From contig NZ_RQFT01000012.1 of the NCBI RefSeq assembly GCF_004769525.1, positions 380,001 through 444,000 of the forward strand: 64,000 bases of DNA. The letters are read 5' to 3'. Position 1 is the stretch's first letter. Each line of letters starts with the position of its first letter. Origin of the DNA: Leptospira bouyouniensis (GTDB lineage Bacteria > Spirochaetota > Leptospiria > Leptospirales > Leptospiraceae). The notes under the pieces are model-generated. The model was not told where the DNA came from. It made no database searches and saw nothing but the letters and a program-made list of their open reading frames with translations. Shown here in pieces: positions 1 through 9,508 of this stretch. The position numbers were made by a program, and so were the translations under genes.

Positions 1-121
1 TTGGTTTAACCCCTTGGCAGTAAGAGGCAATTTCAGATTTACAAATCTCGTAAATTGATTTCGATTGTGCGTTTAAAGTTAAATTTAAAAACAAAAATAA
101 TATTGGAATATAGAATTTCAA
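1..121 (-). CDS. Secreted cysteine-rich repeat protein, N-terminal part (cut by window edge)
   Basis: Only the first 40 codons are inside the window; the gene runs off the left edge. The start is a TTG, chosen because GAGGAG lies 6 nt before it. The product begins with a clear Sec signal peptide (FYIPILFLFLNLTLNA, cleavage likely before QS). It is followed by ICKSEIASYCQGVKP, which matches the C-x3-I-x2-YC-x-GVKPG pattern of the Cys-rich repeat family (PF00839 type) found in secreted proteins. It is probably periplasmic or surface exposed. The function of these proteins is not established. The family match rests on one half-repeat, so the call is moderate. Confidence 0.6.
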   Translation of the reverse strand, partial: MKFYIPILFLFLNLTLNAQSKSIYEICKSEIASYCQGVKP

Positions 122-1114
122 AGTACGCTCCTCGCTTTTTGATTCCTAAGTGACTACTTTCTTCCATGCTTAAATTTTAATCAAGATTCGTTTTTCCACT
201 TAATCAAATCGTAACTATTATTCTAGGCAAAAGGAGGGTTCATTGAACAATTCTTTGCTATTTTTCTTCGCAATAGGAAAAAATTGATGCTTTCTGCTAT
301 TTGAAGTGTGAATCAAATGTAGTCGCACTGAAGTTGACCGTCTTCCTATAATGTAGATTACGATCGTAAACATTAAGGTTGAAATAAAGGTGATTTCCTG
401 CTAGGTGAAGAAGGCTTGAGAATGCCAGGTTTGGAATTTTCATCTGCCTTGGCGATGGCGCTAAGTTTTTTGAAAAAGCCGCTGCGGCGAGACCATTTAG
501 AAAATGGGGATATATCAGATGCGAAAATAACTGTTAGTTGAGTCTTTCGGGTAATGTGGAAATGATATGAAAGCGGGGAAGTTCATGGATTAGAATTCTG
601 TAATGGTGGAATGACAGGCAGAAAAGCTTTTTAAGAAAGCAAAAGAGATAGAGTCTACTTTTGCAGTAGAATGGGACATCTAATACGATTTTGCAATCAT
701 GGAATTCGTTCCATTTAAAGCTGCGACTAAATTTCCCGTAGGCTAAATGTTTTTCGACCTCGATGAGTTTTCAGATTGGAATCTTCCCAAATTTGGATTC
801 AAATTTCCCCGTATAACTCGAAATAAAGGACTTATCATTATTTTGCCATAGGGATACCAAGGGTGCGTAGCGGATACTTTGAGACCGAAGCCCTGGGAAT
901 CTCTGCTCCATATGGGACTCGCCAAGAGCTCTCCTTAACAGCTTGGAAATGCACTTTTGAGTTAAATCTTAAAGTCACTCCCCAGTTATGAGATACGAAG
1001 AGAGGCTTGCAAACAGAAATTCCACCTAACAATTCGTTTATTGAAAAATAGTTGCACTAATTTCTTACTATTGAAATGTATAGTCGTTCCAACGAACTTT
1101 ATAGGATTTACAAC
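122..1114. other. Intergenic region without an intact gene
   Basis: Almost 1 kb with no convincing gene. Frames around 422-541 give short protein-like stretches in two registers (one contains GDGAKFFEKAAAARPFRKWG) interrupted by stops, which suggests a decayed gene I cannot name. The stretch 845-960 is visibly more GC-rich than its surroundings and holds small palindromes, for example CCATATGG and AGAGCTCT. It could be a structured RNA or a repeat fragment. Short minus-strand frames at 743-1032 look spurious. Confidence 0.5.
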
Positions 1115-2020
1115 GTGTACAAAATATTTCCGATTCATTTGAGTTTCTTTTTTATCTATTTTTCCATATTCAACTGTGCGACGATGAGTAGTAGGGACGA
1201 TGGAAAACAGGCAATTTTTGTCAAAGCGCCTGCTAATAGTCATATTTTTTTAGATGGCGAGAAAATTGGAGAATCATTTGGCGCAAGTGTAATTGATACA
1301 CCCAAAATAAATCCGAATAAACAATATAAACTAAGAATTGAAAAAGACGGATATGAACCGAAAGAAGTAGAAGTAACAAAAGAAATTCATATGCTATTTG
1401 GATGGAATTTAATTTTCTTAGTAGGAGCTCCGATTGGCTTCGCAGTTGATTATTTTTCAGGATCTTATTTGCATTACAATCGATGGGTTGAAGTTGATTT
1501 GGATCAAAAATCCAATTTTAAAGTAGACCTTAATAGTATTCAGAATCGGACTTACATTCAAAAACGAGATGCAGATAAGAATTTATCAGTTACCGTTAAA
1601 TTTAATAAAGTTATAAGCGCTTTATACGAAAGAACCGATGAAAAAGGGAATCCGATTCAGAAATCTCCTGGTGGAGCAAAAAAACCAACTGGAGATTATG
1701 AGGATGAGGCGACATTTACGCAAGGTTATTACAAAATCTCGGGTTTTTATCATAGTAAAGATTTTAATACTTCGCGTACAGCTTCTACTACTAGAGTCGC
1801 TAAACTTTCAGGATCCAAAATATTTGCAATTCCAGGAGGTGGAGTCGGTGTCATTTGTGGAGCAATGGATGAAACTACAAATCGGACGACATTCCATTGG
1901 ATACACCTGCCTGAATTTATATCCAAACAGTTAGCTGAGTCAAGATCTTTGCAAGCTTATTATTTGGCGGATCATTGTGAACAGATTTTTAATCTAAAAC
2001 AATATTTAAACGAAACTTAG
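1115..2020 (+). CDS. PEGA-domain lipoprotein
   Basis: Predicted lipoprotein of about 301 residues. I chose the GTG at 1115 because the product then starts directly with a signal sequence (VYKIFPIHLSFFFIYFSIFNC) and AGGAT lies upstream; an ATG 39 nt earlier is possible. After the lipobox Cys comes a PEGA-like beta domain (IFVKAPANSHIFLDGEKIG, then KPEKDGYEP-like spacing), which is known from surface-layer and lipoproteins. A hydrophobic Gly/Pro-rich segment (FGWNLIFLVGAPIGFAVDYF) recurs in spirochaete PEGA lipoproteins. The C-terminal half has no family I recognise. It is likely outer-membrane or periplasmic; the role is unknown. It stands alone, with long gaps on both sides. Confidence 0.7.
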   Translation: MYKIFPIHLSFFFIYFSIFNCATMSSRDDGKQAIFVKAPANSHIFLDGEKIGESFGASVIDTPKINPNKQYKLRIEKDGYEPKEVEVTKEIHMLFGWNLIFLVGAPIGFAVDYFSGSYLHYNRWVEVDLDQKSNFKVDLNSIQNRTYIQKRDADKNLSVTVKFNKVISALYERTDEKGNPIQKSPGGAKKPTGDYEDEATFTQGYYKISGFYHSKDFNTSRTASTTRVAKLSGSKIFAIPGGGVGVICGAMDETTNRTTFHWIHLPEFISKQLAESRSLQAYYLADHCEQIFNLKQYLNET

Positions 2021-2640
2021 AGAGTAATCACTTCTATCTTGTCGATTACTTCTTCATACAATGTGGAATTAAAGAATATGTATATGTTATGCATTATAAG
2101 TTTCGGATGATGGGTGATCCAATTGCTTTAGAGAGTTATTTTTTCAAAATATTCTAAATCATATAGATAATCAAGTATCGTAATAGAAACCATTTGAATC
2201 ATTGCGATTGATGGAAGGAAACCAAATCTTTAAATTGTAAACCTTCAATTCGCAAAAAACATTGTTATTGCTAAATAATGGAAATGCAAAGTCCTTCATT
2301 CAATTAAGTTTTATTTTTTTAAAAAGTGGAATTCACATGGAAGTTTGGTAAGAGTGTTGAGAAAATATTTTTTTGGTTTAAGCATGAGTTGGCTAAATAT
2401 CGATTTGGTTGATTCTGTATGTCAAACCCTAACATCGAAGTATGTTTTAGGCAGTGATCAAAAAAGATGCAATTGATTCCATCTGTAGCAAAATCTTATA
2501 CAAAATATTTAATTAATTCATATAACAGAGAAATTTTATTCATCATTTTTGCTAATTTATGTTACATGAAAGAATTGCAATTTGATATACAATTCGCCGA
2601 TACAAATAATGAGCGTTAACTTTTTTATTGGTGTTTCAAA
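2021..2640. other. Intergenic region, no gene seen
   Basis: Very AT-rich spacer. A weak hairpin (AGTAATC at 2023-2029 with GATTACT at 2044-2050) follows the preceding gene and may help termination. No open frame with a ribosome binding site or recognisable product was found on either strand. Confidence 0.5.
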
Positions 2641-2956
2641 ATGAGAAAAATTTTACGATTTGTTTTTTTATCAAATATGATTATTTCTTTCGCAGTAACT
2701 TGCTCTCCCCAGTTGGAAAGCGCGGTCAGCTGCAGAAGCAAACGATTGGTGAGCTGTTATTAATGCGAAGGGAATTTATTTAGCACTTTCGTTAAGTGGA
2801 ACCAATCGGATTTTGACTTCGCAAGATGGGATAAATTGGAAACCACAACTTGCTCCCGAACAAGTTGGTTGGAAATTAATTATATATGTTGATAATAAAT
2901 TTGTTGCTGTATCTGGTTTTACTGCTAGTCGGATCATGACTGCTAGTTGCGAATGA
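2641..2956 (+). pseudogene. Decayed lipoprotein with Asp-box/BNR-like repeats
   Basis: The ATG at 2641 starts a good lipoprotein signal (MRKILRFVFLSNMIISFAVTC) that stops at 2761. In the next frame (codons from about 2732) the sequence reads AEANDW, a TGA at 2750, then AVINAKGIYLALSLSG and SQDGINWKPQ...GWKLIIYVDNKFVAVSG. These are the S-x-DG-x-x-W and Y-x-x-x-FVAV patterns of BNR/Asp-box beta-propeller lipoproteins. That frame ends at 2956, and a third frame continues briefly (NTTGIEITN). So one frameshift, one nonsense codon and a truncation separate this from a working gene. Intact relatives are usually several hundred residues long. The function of the ancestor is unknown. Confidence 0.7.
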
Positions 2957-3094
2957 TGTTTTAAACACAACTGGTATCGAAATCACCAATTCTTTTTTTT
3001 AAAACGATAAATTAGCATCGATTTTTCGTCATTTCGAAATGCTTCAACCGTTTAGATTGATAAGGAAGCCAATTACCTTCCTTTTATGATAGAA

Positions 3095-3135
3095 CTTGAG
3101 AACTTTCATGCTTGTGAAATATGAAAGTTCTTAAG
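3095..3135 (-). terminator. Strong hairpin downstream of the OmpA-like gene
   Basis: CTTGAGAACTTTCAT (3095-3109) pairs with ATGAAAGTTCTTAAG (3121-3135): a 15-bp stem with a single G-T pair and an 11-nt loop. It lies 34 nt beyond the stop of the minus-strand OmpA-like gene. There is no long T tract, so it may be a transcript-end or stabilising hairpin rather than a classic intrinsic terminator. Confidence 0.5.
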
Positions 3136-3168
3136 GTACGGTTTGAGAAGAATTGAAAAGAATTCGTA

Positions 3169-4377
3169 TTATGGTTTTGCTCGGAGTTCAAAAATCACAC
3201 GTTCCGATGAGTCCAAATCATAACGAGTTGAACCAGCAGTAGCGTTTACGATGCGTGAGGCTGGAATGTTTTTTTCCCGTAAGATTTGGAAAATTGCAAA
3301 TGAACGATTGATTCCAAATTGTTCGTGTAATGGGTCTTCCTCTTCTGTGCCAGGGAAAGGCGCCACAAAATTGATAATCACAATTTCATATTCTGGGTAT
3401 TCAATTGTTAGACTACGAGCAAGGGCATCCAACTTGGCTCTACCTTCGACATGTATCCGAGTTGTTTTCGGTTCAAAAATCTCACTGGAAAGGAATGAAA
3501 ACGTTTTGATCCGCGGAGGCAGTTCTTGTAGCTGATTTTTTTCAGAAGATTGAGTTATGTTAGTTACATTAGGTTCATCACTGAAAGAATTTGGTGTTAA
3601 TTGTTTTCCAAATCCTAAACTTACAAAACTCTCTTCGAAATTACCATGGTTACGAAGTGTATTTGTTTGTCCTTTATAATCTACGATATAAGTATTCGTT
3701 TTTAATGCTTCTAAAAAAAGAAAATAAGAGGTTGCAAAATGATATCGTAGTCCTACGCCTGCAAACAAACGTTCGACTTTCCCACCTGACTGACGTTCGT
3801 TTCCTATTCCTCCTCCAAAACGAATGTATGGATCAAAAACGGAATTTGGAATAAAATGGATTCCAATATCTAAATTTCCTGATGTGATCGAAGAGGTTTT
3901 TTGGTCTCTTCGTATTAAAAAAGATAGTAGTTCTGCTGAAAAGAGATTATCATTAAATGAACTCGAGAGATTTTGGCGTTGCAATTGACTTGCCCATAAA
4001 GGAACAATAAAAGGATCTATTTGTCTCAAATTGGAAGATTGAATTGTCTGAGAAACACCCGTTAGACCAACGGAAATATATTTAAATAGAGCATACTGTA
4101 CTCCCACTTCCCCCAAATGGCTGTTCAATCGAATTTGATCAGCGTTATACTCAATTAGTCCATAGGTAGAAAATGCTCTTGTATCCGAGCTTAGACCATC
4201 GCGAAAAATTAAATATGTAGGAAAGTTATATGCTTCAATATTTCGTTCTAAACTTCCAGAAGTCAAACCGAGTCCATACGATCCAGAACCAAATAACATA
4301 AGATTTCCTTTTTGAAATCCTTCAGCGGAGAGAAGATGGGGGATTAAAATGATAAAAATGCATATATTTTTCAACAT
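3169..4377 (-). CDS. OmpA-family outer-membrane protein
   Basis: 402 residues with a signal peptide (MLKNICIFIILIPHLLSA). The middle, about residues 25-265, is rich in alternating aromatic/glycine strands (FGSGSYGLGLTSG, YIRFGGGIG, LFAGVGLRYHF), as in an outer-membrane beta-barrel. After a Ser/Asn/Gln linker, residues about 305-402 read as a divergent OmpA C-terminal domain (GRAKLDALARSLTIEYPEYEIVI, then RSFAIFQILREKNIPASRI). In that family this fold binds peptidoglycan. The canonical NxxLSxxRA segment is altered here (INRSFAIFQIL), so peptidoglycan binding is uncertain. It is probably structural or a surface protein. Monocistronic, with about 270 nt of spacer upstream. Confidence 0.75.
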   Translation of the reverse strand: MLKNICIFIILIPHLLSAEGFQKGNLMLFGSGSYGLGLTSGSLERNIEAYNFPTYLIFRDGLSSDTRAFSTYGLIEYNADQIRLNSHLGEVGVQYALFKYISVGLTGVSQTIQSSNLRQIDPFIVPLWASQLQRQNLSSSFNDNLFSAELLSFLIRRDQKTSSITSGNLDIGIHFIPNSVFDPYIRFGGGIGNERQSGGKVERLFAGVGLRYHFATSYFLFLEALKTNTYIVDYKGQTNTLRNHGNFEESFVSLGFGKQLTPNSFSDEPNVTNITQSSEKNQLQELPPRIKTFSFLSSEIFEPKTTRIHVEGRAKLDALARSLTIEYPEYEIVIINFVAPFPGTEEEDPLHEQFGINRSFAIFQILREKNIPASRIVNATAGSTRYDLDSSERVIFELRAKP

Positions 4378-4651
4378 AGACTAAGCTTTCGGAATTTGTT
4401 AGCTTTACTCAACTTATTTTTTCTTTATGAAAGAATATTGGTGGCATTTTTAGAGAAATCTATATTAAAAAAATCATATGATTCTCATGAATTCAACTAT
4501 AGCGTATTTTTGTAATAAATATTTTGACTAAAATATAATTGATTGATCCAAAACATTATAATGTTTGTAAGTTACCTAGGTTACTTATCAGTTTATATTT
4601 TGGAATCAAGGAAGAGAAATTTGAGATGCTGAAGACACGATCAATGCCTCT

Positions 4652-6205
4652 TCAGTTCGTCATCTTTTTTGCCATTCCATCTAGCTGTGTTATGATTTCA
4701 CCTGTCGATTTGCTACTTTCGGATATTTGTTTAGAAATTTGGACTATGCTTGCTGCATATTCTGAGATATTGGTCGTAATTTTTGTAGATTCTTCCGTTT
4801 CAACTTTCTGGAAGTTTGTGGAATTCTCGATCGTTTTACTAGTTTCGTAAATTCTTGAATTGAGATTGTCGATTGTTTCAATTGCTTTGTCAATTTCTAT
4901 GATTTTTGTACCAACACCTGTGATTTCAGTTTTAATGAGTCCGATTGCTGTGTCTAGTTTTCCCATCATTTCAGACGAACGGTTGATGAGTTCACTACTT
5001 TCACCAATCAACGATAGATTTTCTTTGATGATATTTGAAATTTCTTTGGAGTTTTTTGTCGTTGCTGCTGCAAGTTTCGATATTTCTTCTGCAACAACTG
5101 CAAAACCTCTACCGTGTTCTCCGGCTCTTGCTGCTTCGATTGAAGCATTCAATGATAACAAGTTGACTTTGTCGGCAATTTCATTGATCACAGAGACAAA
5201 ATTAGAAATTTCAGTACTTTTTTCCTGGAGTATGTTAAATTTATTAATAGAAAGGTGAATGTGTTTTGATGTATCACTTGAATATTCCGTAACAACATCT
5301 AAGTTTTTATAAATCCTATTCGTTCCGATTTGTACAGTTTCGTTAATTGTTTTTAGATCATTAACGGATTGAATGGAAGTTTCAGATTCACGATATAATG
5401 ATTTGGCTATCTTGTTATTGGAATCTGCCTTTGATGATAATTCTTGTAGGGACGTAGAAATTTCAGAAAGAGATGTTGCTTGGTGTTCTGAAATATTTTT
5501 TAGTTCTTCTGAAATTGTATCTTGGTTCTTGATTTGTTGTTTCATCATATCAATTGTATTGAGAATGGTTTTTGCCATTTGTAATAAATTGTCCAAGGCC
5601 TTTTTGGCTTCTTTTTGTTTTTCAACAGCTAAGTTCAGTAGAGTCCTTGTTGCTGTGGCGCCAACAGTTGCTCCTATCCCAACCCATACAAAAATCAAAA
5701 ATCTAACAATAATATTACTTTTAGGACCACCTGGAATTAATTCTGGTCGCAAACTAAATAATAAAATTTCAGAAACTATGATCAAAATAAAATTATATAT
5801 CGATGCATTGCGATTGAAATATAAAACACTTAAAACAAAAGAGATATAAAACGTAGCTGAAAGTTCCGTTGCTCCATAAATTACATACTGAAATACTAAC
5901 AAACACAATGTAACGCCAGTTATTGAAATGTAACTTGATACCCAATGGGTTTTTAATCTTGAAGATAACAAAAAGCCAAGAATTAATATAGAAGTTGCCA
6001 AAACAAATTCTATGAGGATACTTTGGTAGGTTAAGTAATCTGATCCCTTTCCTGCAATTTTGATGGAAAGGGTAGCAATGTTTGCAAGAGCAAGGATGGA
6101 GAGAAACGACAAGAACATCCGTTTGTTGTTTCGTAACATTACTTCCGTGAAGAGGTCATCGGAAATTGTCATGGCTTTCTTTGGGGAAAAAAAATTAGAA
6201 AACAA
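4652..6205 (-). CDS. Methyl-accepting chemotaxis protein with multi-pass N-terminus
   Basis: 517 residues. Residues about 28-200 form roughly six transmembrane helices with very short loops, so there is no large periplasmic sensor; signals are probably sensed in the membrane or inside the cell. A long coiled coil follows. The receptor signalling tip is at about 350-395 ([20 protein letters not shown] then [20 protein letters not shown]), where CheA/CheW bind in this family. The HAMP domain is not obvious. It lies downstream of the ankyrin gene on the same strand with a 250-nt gap, so it is probably transcribed separately. It has the same overall architecture as the receptor at 27.4 kb. The ligand is unknown. 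Confidence 0.9.
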   Translation of the reverse strand: MFSNFFSPKKAMTISDDLFTEVMLRNNKRMFLSFLSILALANIATLSIKIAGKGSDYLTYQSILIEFVLATSILILGFLLSSRLKTHWVSSYISITGVTLCLLVFQYVIYGATELSATFYISFVLSVLYFNRNASIYNFILIIVSEILLFSLRPELIPGGPKSNIIVRFLIFVWVGIGATVGATATRTLLNLAVEKQKEAKKALDNLLQMAKTILNTIDMMKQQIKNQDTISEELKNISEHQATSLSEISTSLQELSSKADSNNKIAKSLYRESETSIQSVNDLKTINETVQIGTNRIYKNLDVVTEYSSDTSKHIHLSINKFNILQEKSTEISNFVSVINEIADKVNLLSLNASIEAARAGEHGRGFAVVAEEISKLAAATTKNSKEISNIIKENLSLIGESSELINRSSEMMGKLDTAIGLIKTEITGVGTKIIEIDKAIETIDNLNSRIYETSKTIENSTNFQKVETEESTKITTNISEYAASIVQISKQISESSKSTGEIITQLDGMAKKMTN

Positions 6206-6455
6206 GCTACACCTTCTATCGAAAGGGAATGGATAAGGTCATACTTTCAAAATGGAATCTTTTGGCAAGAAACGTCCTGAAACCCGACAGATGTTTGTAA
6301 ATTGCAGGTCAAATTCGAAAATCACCATGCAAGTGAATTAAACATGCGGACAAAACCTAAGGACCTGCCATCCAACTGATAGACTGAACTTAGTTCTCCT
6401 TTGTCCGATGAGACGAAGGGAAATGAAAAATACGTCGATTTTTTTCAGAAAACCA

Positions 6456-7928
6456 TCACTTACTTTTACTTTGAATGAGGTCAGCGATTTGAGTGTGACC
6501 ATGGGCTCTGGCGGCACCTAGCGGAGAACTTGTACCTGGTACATCAGTCAAGGCCCCCGCATTCAGCAAGGTTTCCACAACTTCTAAATATCCATCAGAT
6601 GCCGCACCATATAGTGCAGTTGTTTTGTATTCAGTGACAGCATTCAAATCTACTTTATGTTCAATCAATAACTGGACCAATTTTAAATGGCCACCGCTGG
6701 CAGCTGCGATCATTGGAGTCCAACCTTGACGAGATCGAAGTTCTTTGTTAGCTTTAAATTCCAATAATACCTTCAATACATCTAGATGGCCTTCATAACA
6801 TGCCTTATGGATTGCTGCACGATTATCGTTTCCTTGTGAATTCGGATCTGCATGATTTTCTAATAAAACACGAGCGATATTTGCATGATTTTCTTGGGCG
6901 GCGACAAAGAGCGGAGTATACCCATCTGACGTTTTAAGATTAGGATTTGCTTTTTTTTGTAAGAGAGTAGTTACGATATCTAAATCACCTTCCTTTACAG
7001 CATAATGGAGCGCTGTGTAACCTGTTTCATCTTGGATGTCAGGATTAGCTCCTCGATTTAATAGTAATTGTACAAATTCTAGATGTCCATTCATCGCAGC
7101 AAAGTGAAGCGGAGAAATGTTTCCTTTTTCAATAACTTTGTTTGGATTTGCACCTAACTCTAGTAAAATTTTTAGTAATTCGGTGTTGCCTTTTAAAGCT
7201 AATAGATGTAATACATTGAATCCGTCTGAATCAACAATATCAATTGACGATCGGTTGTTTATGAGGTATTTAGCGAACTGATAATTTTTCTTTCGAATCG
7301 CAGTCAATAGAGGAGATGCACCTTTTAAGTCTTTCGCATCAAGTTCTGAGCCATATTTGACCAAGAGTTTTAATACACTGATATTTCCGGAAGCAGTGGA
7401 AACAGCATAGTGAATTGGTAACCGTCCTTTTTTATCTTTTTCGTTTGGTAAAGCACCTGCATCTAATAAAACCTTTACACAATCTGTATAACCTTCTGCG
7501 CTTGCAATATGTAAGGGTGTCATACCTTCTTTGTTTTTCGCATTAACATTAGCTTTGAACCTAATTAGCACTCTGATTTGTTTTGCATCACCAAGTATTG
7601 CTGCTTCGTGAATGGCAAACCCTCCAGAATTGTTTACTGAATTGACACTATCTGGATTGCTCACGAGGAATTCTTGGGTTGCATACCAATCTCCCGATTT
7701 GACTGTTTGTGTTAAGTCCAACTTTGGTTTTGGCTTTGTTGCGGGAGCAGAAACACAGTGTGAAAAAATAACCACGAGATAAAGTGCGATTAGTATTTTT
7801 GTGAGAGGTTTGTTAGGTTTTTTAGATTTTATTGAAGGAAAATAAGAAAGTTTCAGAATACTATTATGAGTTTTTTCGAATAACTGAAGGAGACATTTTG
7901 ATCTTTCATAGAAAATTAAATAGGTCAT
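6456..7928 (-). CDS. Ankyrin-repeat lipoprotein
   Basis: 490 residues. A hydrophobic stretch ending in a lipobox-like LVVIFSHC (residues about 45-59) suggests a lipoprotein. The predicted N-terminus before it is unusually long, no strong ribosome binding site precedes the ATG, and I see no better in-frame start. From about residue 100 to the end there are twelve ankyrin repeats of about 33 residues (for example GYTALHYAVKEGDLDIVTTL). Ankyrin repeats form a curved protein-binding surface, so this is probably a binding or scaffold protein in the periplasm or at the membrane. The partner is unknown. Confidence 0.85.
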   Translation of the reverse strand: MTYLIFYERSKCLLQLFEKTHNSILKLSYFPSIKSKKPNKPLTKILIALYLVVIFSHCVSAPATKPKPKLDLTQTVKSGDWYATQEFLVSNPDSVNSVNNSGGFAIHEAAILGDAKQIRVLIRFKANVNAKNKEGMTPLHIASAEGYTDCVKVLLDAGALPNEKDKKGRLPIHYAVSTASGNISVLKLLVKYGSELDAKDLKGASPLLTAIRKKNYQFAKYLINNRSSIDIVDSDGFNVLHLLALKGNTELLKILLELGANPNKVIEKGNISPLHFAAMNGHLEFVQLLLNRGANPDIQDETGYTALHYAVKEGDLDIVTTLLQKKANPNLKTSDGYTPLFVAAQENHANIARVLLENHADPNSQGNDNRAAIHKACYEGHLDVLKVLLEFKANKELRSRQGWTPMIAAASGGHLKLVQLLIEHKVDLNAVTEYKTTALYGAASDGYLEVVETLLNAGALTDVPGTSSPLGAARAHGHTQIADLIQSKSK

Positions 7929-7979
7929 AAGTCAAATGCTAACGAGTGTAATATTTTTGGCAAGTGAACTTTGAGTGAT

Positions 7980-8843
7980 TTAGTTTTCGGTTGTCAATCT
8001 AATCTGTTTTGTGTTTTTGAATATGGCGAGTAAGGCGAAGCCAATGACCATCAATTGGAGGGGAATCAATATCATGTCCCATTCATTTTGATTTAAGTTT
8101 TTGATATAAGGACCATTGGTCTTAAATGGAAGTAAAATCGGATACCAACTTAACACAGTAATCGTCGTAACGACAAGAGTATCAGCAAATCCAAAATATT
8201 GTTCGAGAGCAAAACGTTTTTTATGAAAAGAAAAGAGGCTAAACATAACAATCAAACTCAATGGTTCAAGAAGTAGGAATTTTTGAGTTTCAAAGCTTGG
8301 TAAAGATAGTAATACGATACGATAAGTTGCATGACAAAAGATCCAATGTAATGGGGATGAACGAAAGAGGAATAATCCTTGGTCAAAATGAATTGTTTGG
8401 AAACGTTTTTTTCTCATTTCCTGGAGTAACCAAATTAAGAGTGCTAAGCAAACTAATCGACTCAGATTACCTCGGTATGTTCCTCCATCAGGTGTAAATA
8501 ACATCGCAAAGATATTGAGTAACACAGCCATGTTGATATAATTAGAATACCATATATAGTATTGATTTCGTATCTCTTTTGGCAGACGAATCAATAGAAG
8601 GATAACACCTAAACCCATCGGTAAAAGTAACATCAGCTTGATGAAACCCATATTTTGCATCGGATTTGAAAAAAATTTCCCAAAGGATTGTATGCAAACG
8701 AAGAGCGTAAAGGCGAATACGAGAATGAGTAAGAGCGTTTGACGATACATTACAAGATATGTAATGGCCATTACGAAAAGCACGGCAATTGAATTGTAGC
8801 AAAGGAGTAAAGTAAGGTCTATATATTGTGTTTCATTTGCCAT
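7980..8843 (-). CDS. Multi-pass membrane protein of unknown function
   Basis: 287 residues, almost entirely hydrophobic, with about eight predicted transmembrane helices. Short charged loops include RLPKEIRNQYY and LQEMRKKRFQTIHFDQ. I do not recognise a catalytic motif or family. It lies 51 nt upstream of the ankyrin gene on the same strand, so the two could be co-transcribed. The layout (small inner-membrane protein, mostly even-spaced helices) would suit a sensor or a metabolite carrier, but nothing in the sequence decides this. Confidence 0.65.
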   Translation of the reverse strand: MANETQYIDLTLLLCYNSIAVLFVMAITYLVMYRQTLLLILVFAFTLFVCIQSFGKFFSNPMQNMGFIKLMLLLPMGLGVILLLIRLPKEIRNQYYIWYSNYINMAVLLNIFAMLFTPDGGTYRGNLSRLVCLALLIWLLQEMRKKRFQTIHFDQGLFLFRSSPLHWIFCHATYRIVLLSLPSFETQKFLLLEPLSLIVMFSLFSFHKKRFALEQYFGFADTLVVTTITVLSWYPILLPFKTNGPYIKNLNQNEWDMILIPLQLMVIGFALLAIFKNTKQIRLTTEN

Positions 8844-8883
8844 GGAAAGGTTTTGATCATCAGTTAAAATGTATCAAATGCAA

Positions 8884-9294
8884 TTATTTGACACAACGTA
8901 CGGAGGATCTAGTTTCATCATTTCCAATCAAAACATTGCCACCATAGATAAAAACATTTTTTTCATTAGTCCATTAAGATGAATTTTCAGGTCCATCCCC
9001 AGCAAAATACTTTTGAAATTGGTATACGGCTAAAAGTTGTTCTCTTTTGGGAAGTTTTAAGTTCTGGCTCAAACAAAATGATTGTGCTTCGATCCATGGT
9101 CGATAATGATATTTTTGACTAAATTCGATGTCGGCGACCACTTCAAATTCTGGATTCGGTTGTGCTTCTGTGTTAGTTTTTATATCTTGCTCTGTTGAAA
9201 AGGATACAATTAACAAACATATACTGATACGAAGGTAAAGTGGTATCAAAGTCGCTTGGTAGAATCGGTTCAAGTAATGATCATCCATAGGCAT
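8884..9294 (-). pseudogene. DUF1566/Lcl-like protein interrupted by an in-frame TAA
   Basis: From 9294 the frame encodes a hydrophobic N-terminus (LYLRISICLLIVSF) and then YRPWIEAQSFCLSQNLKLPK REQLLAVYQF. This matches the W-x-x-A-x-x-C...LP-x-R-x-E-L signature of DUF1566/formylglycine-enzyme-like proteins. A TAA at 8974-8976 stops it after GPENSS. The same frame then continues without interruption for 29 codons as WTNEKNVFIYGGNV...SVRCVK to a second stop at 8884. A C-terminal RCV(K/R) is what this family normally ends with, and SS-Y-WT would be the expected junction. So a single Tyr codon has probably become TAA. The short product (106 residues) may be non-functional. Confidence 0.7.
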
Positions 9295-9508
9295 TAAGGT
9301 AATTTAATTTTTGAAATTCGTCAAGGAAGGTTATCTGTGAAACTTGTAAAATGAAGGAGACTCAATCATTCTACTTTTAAACCAAAGTACCCTGTGAGTT
9401 GGTTCAGCCATCCAAACATAAAAATTTTCTTCTAATATCTAAATTTTTTCCAACATATTGTCCCTTTTCCGGAATTTCAATGGATATAGAGATAGAATGG
9501 AGAGGGAA

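Noticed and set aside
3062..3083. AAGGAAG/CTTCCTT hairpin as a terminator
   Set aside because: Only a 7-bp A/G stem without a T run; the hairpin at 3095-3135 is much stronger.
5373..5849. A plus-strand frame of 158 codons opposite the first chemoreceptor
   Set aside because: The receptor's coiled coil and TM segments on the minus strand are certain; this is a shadow frame.
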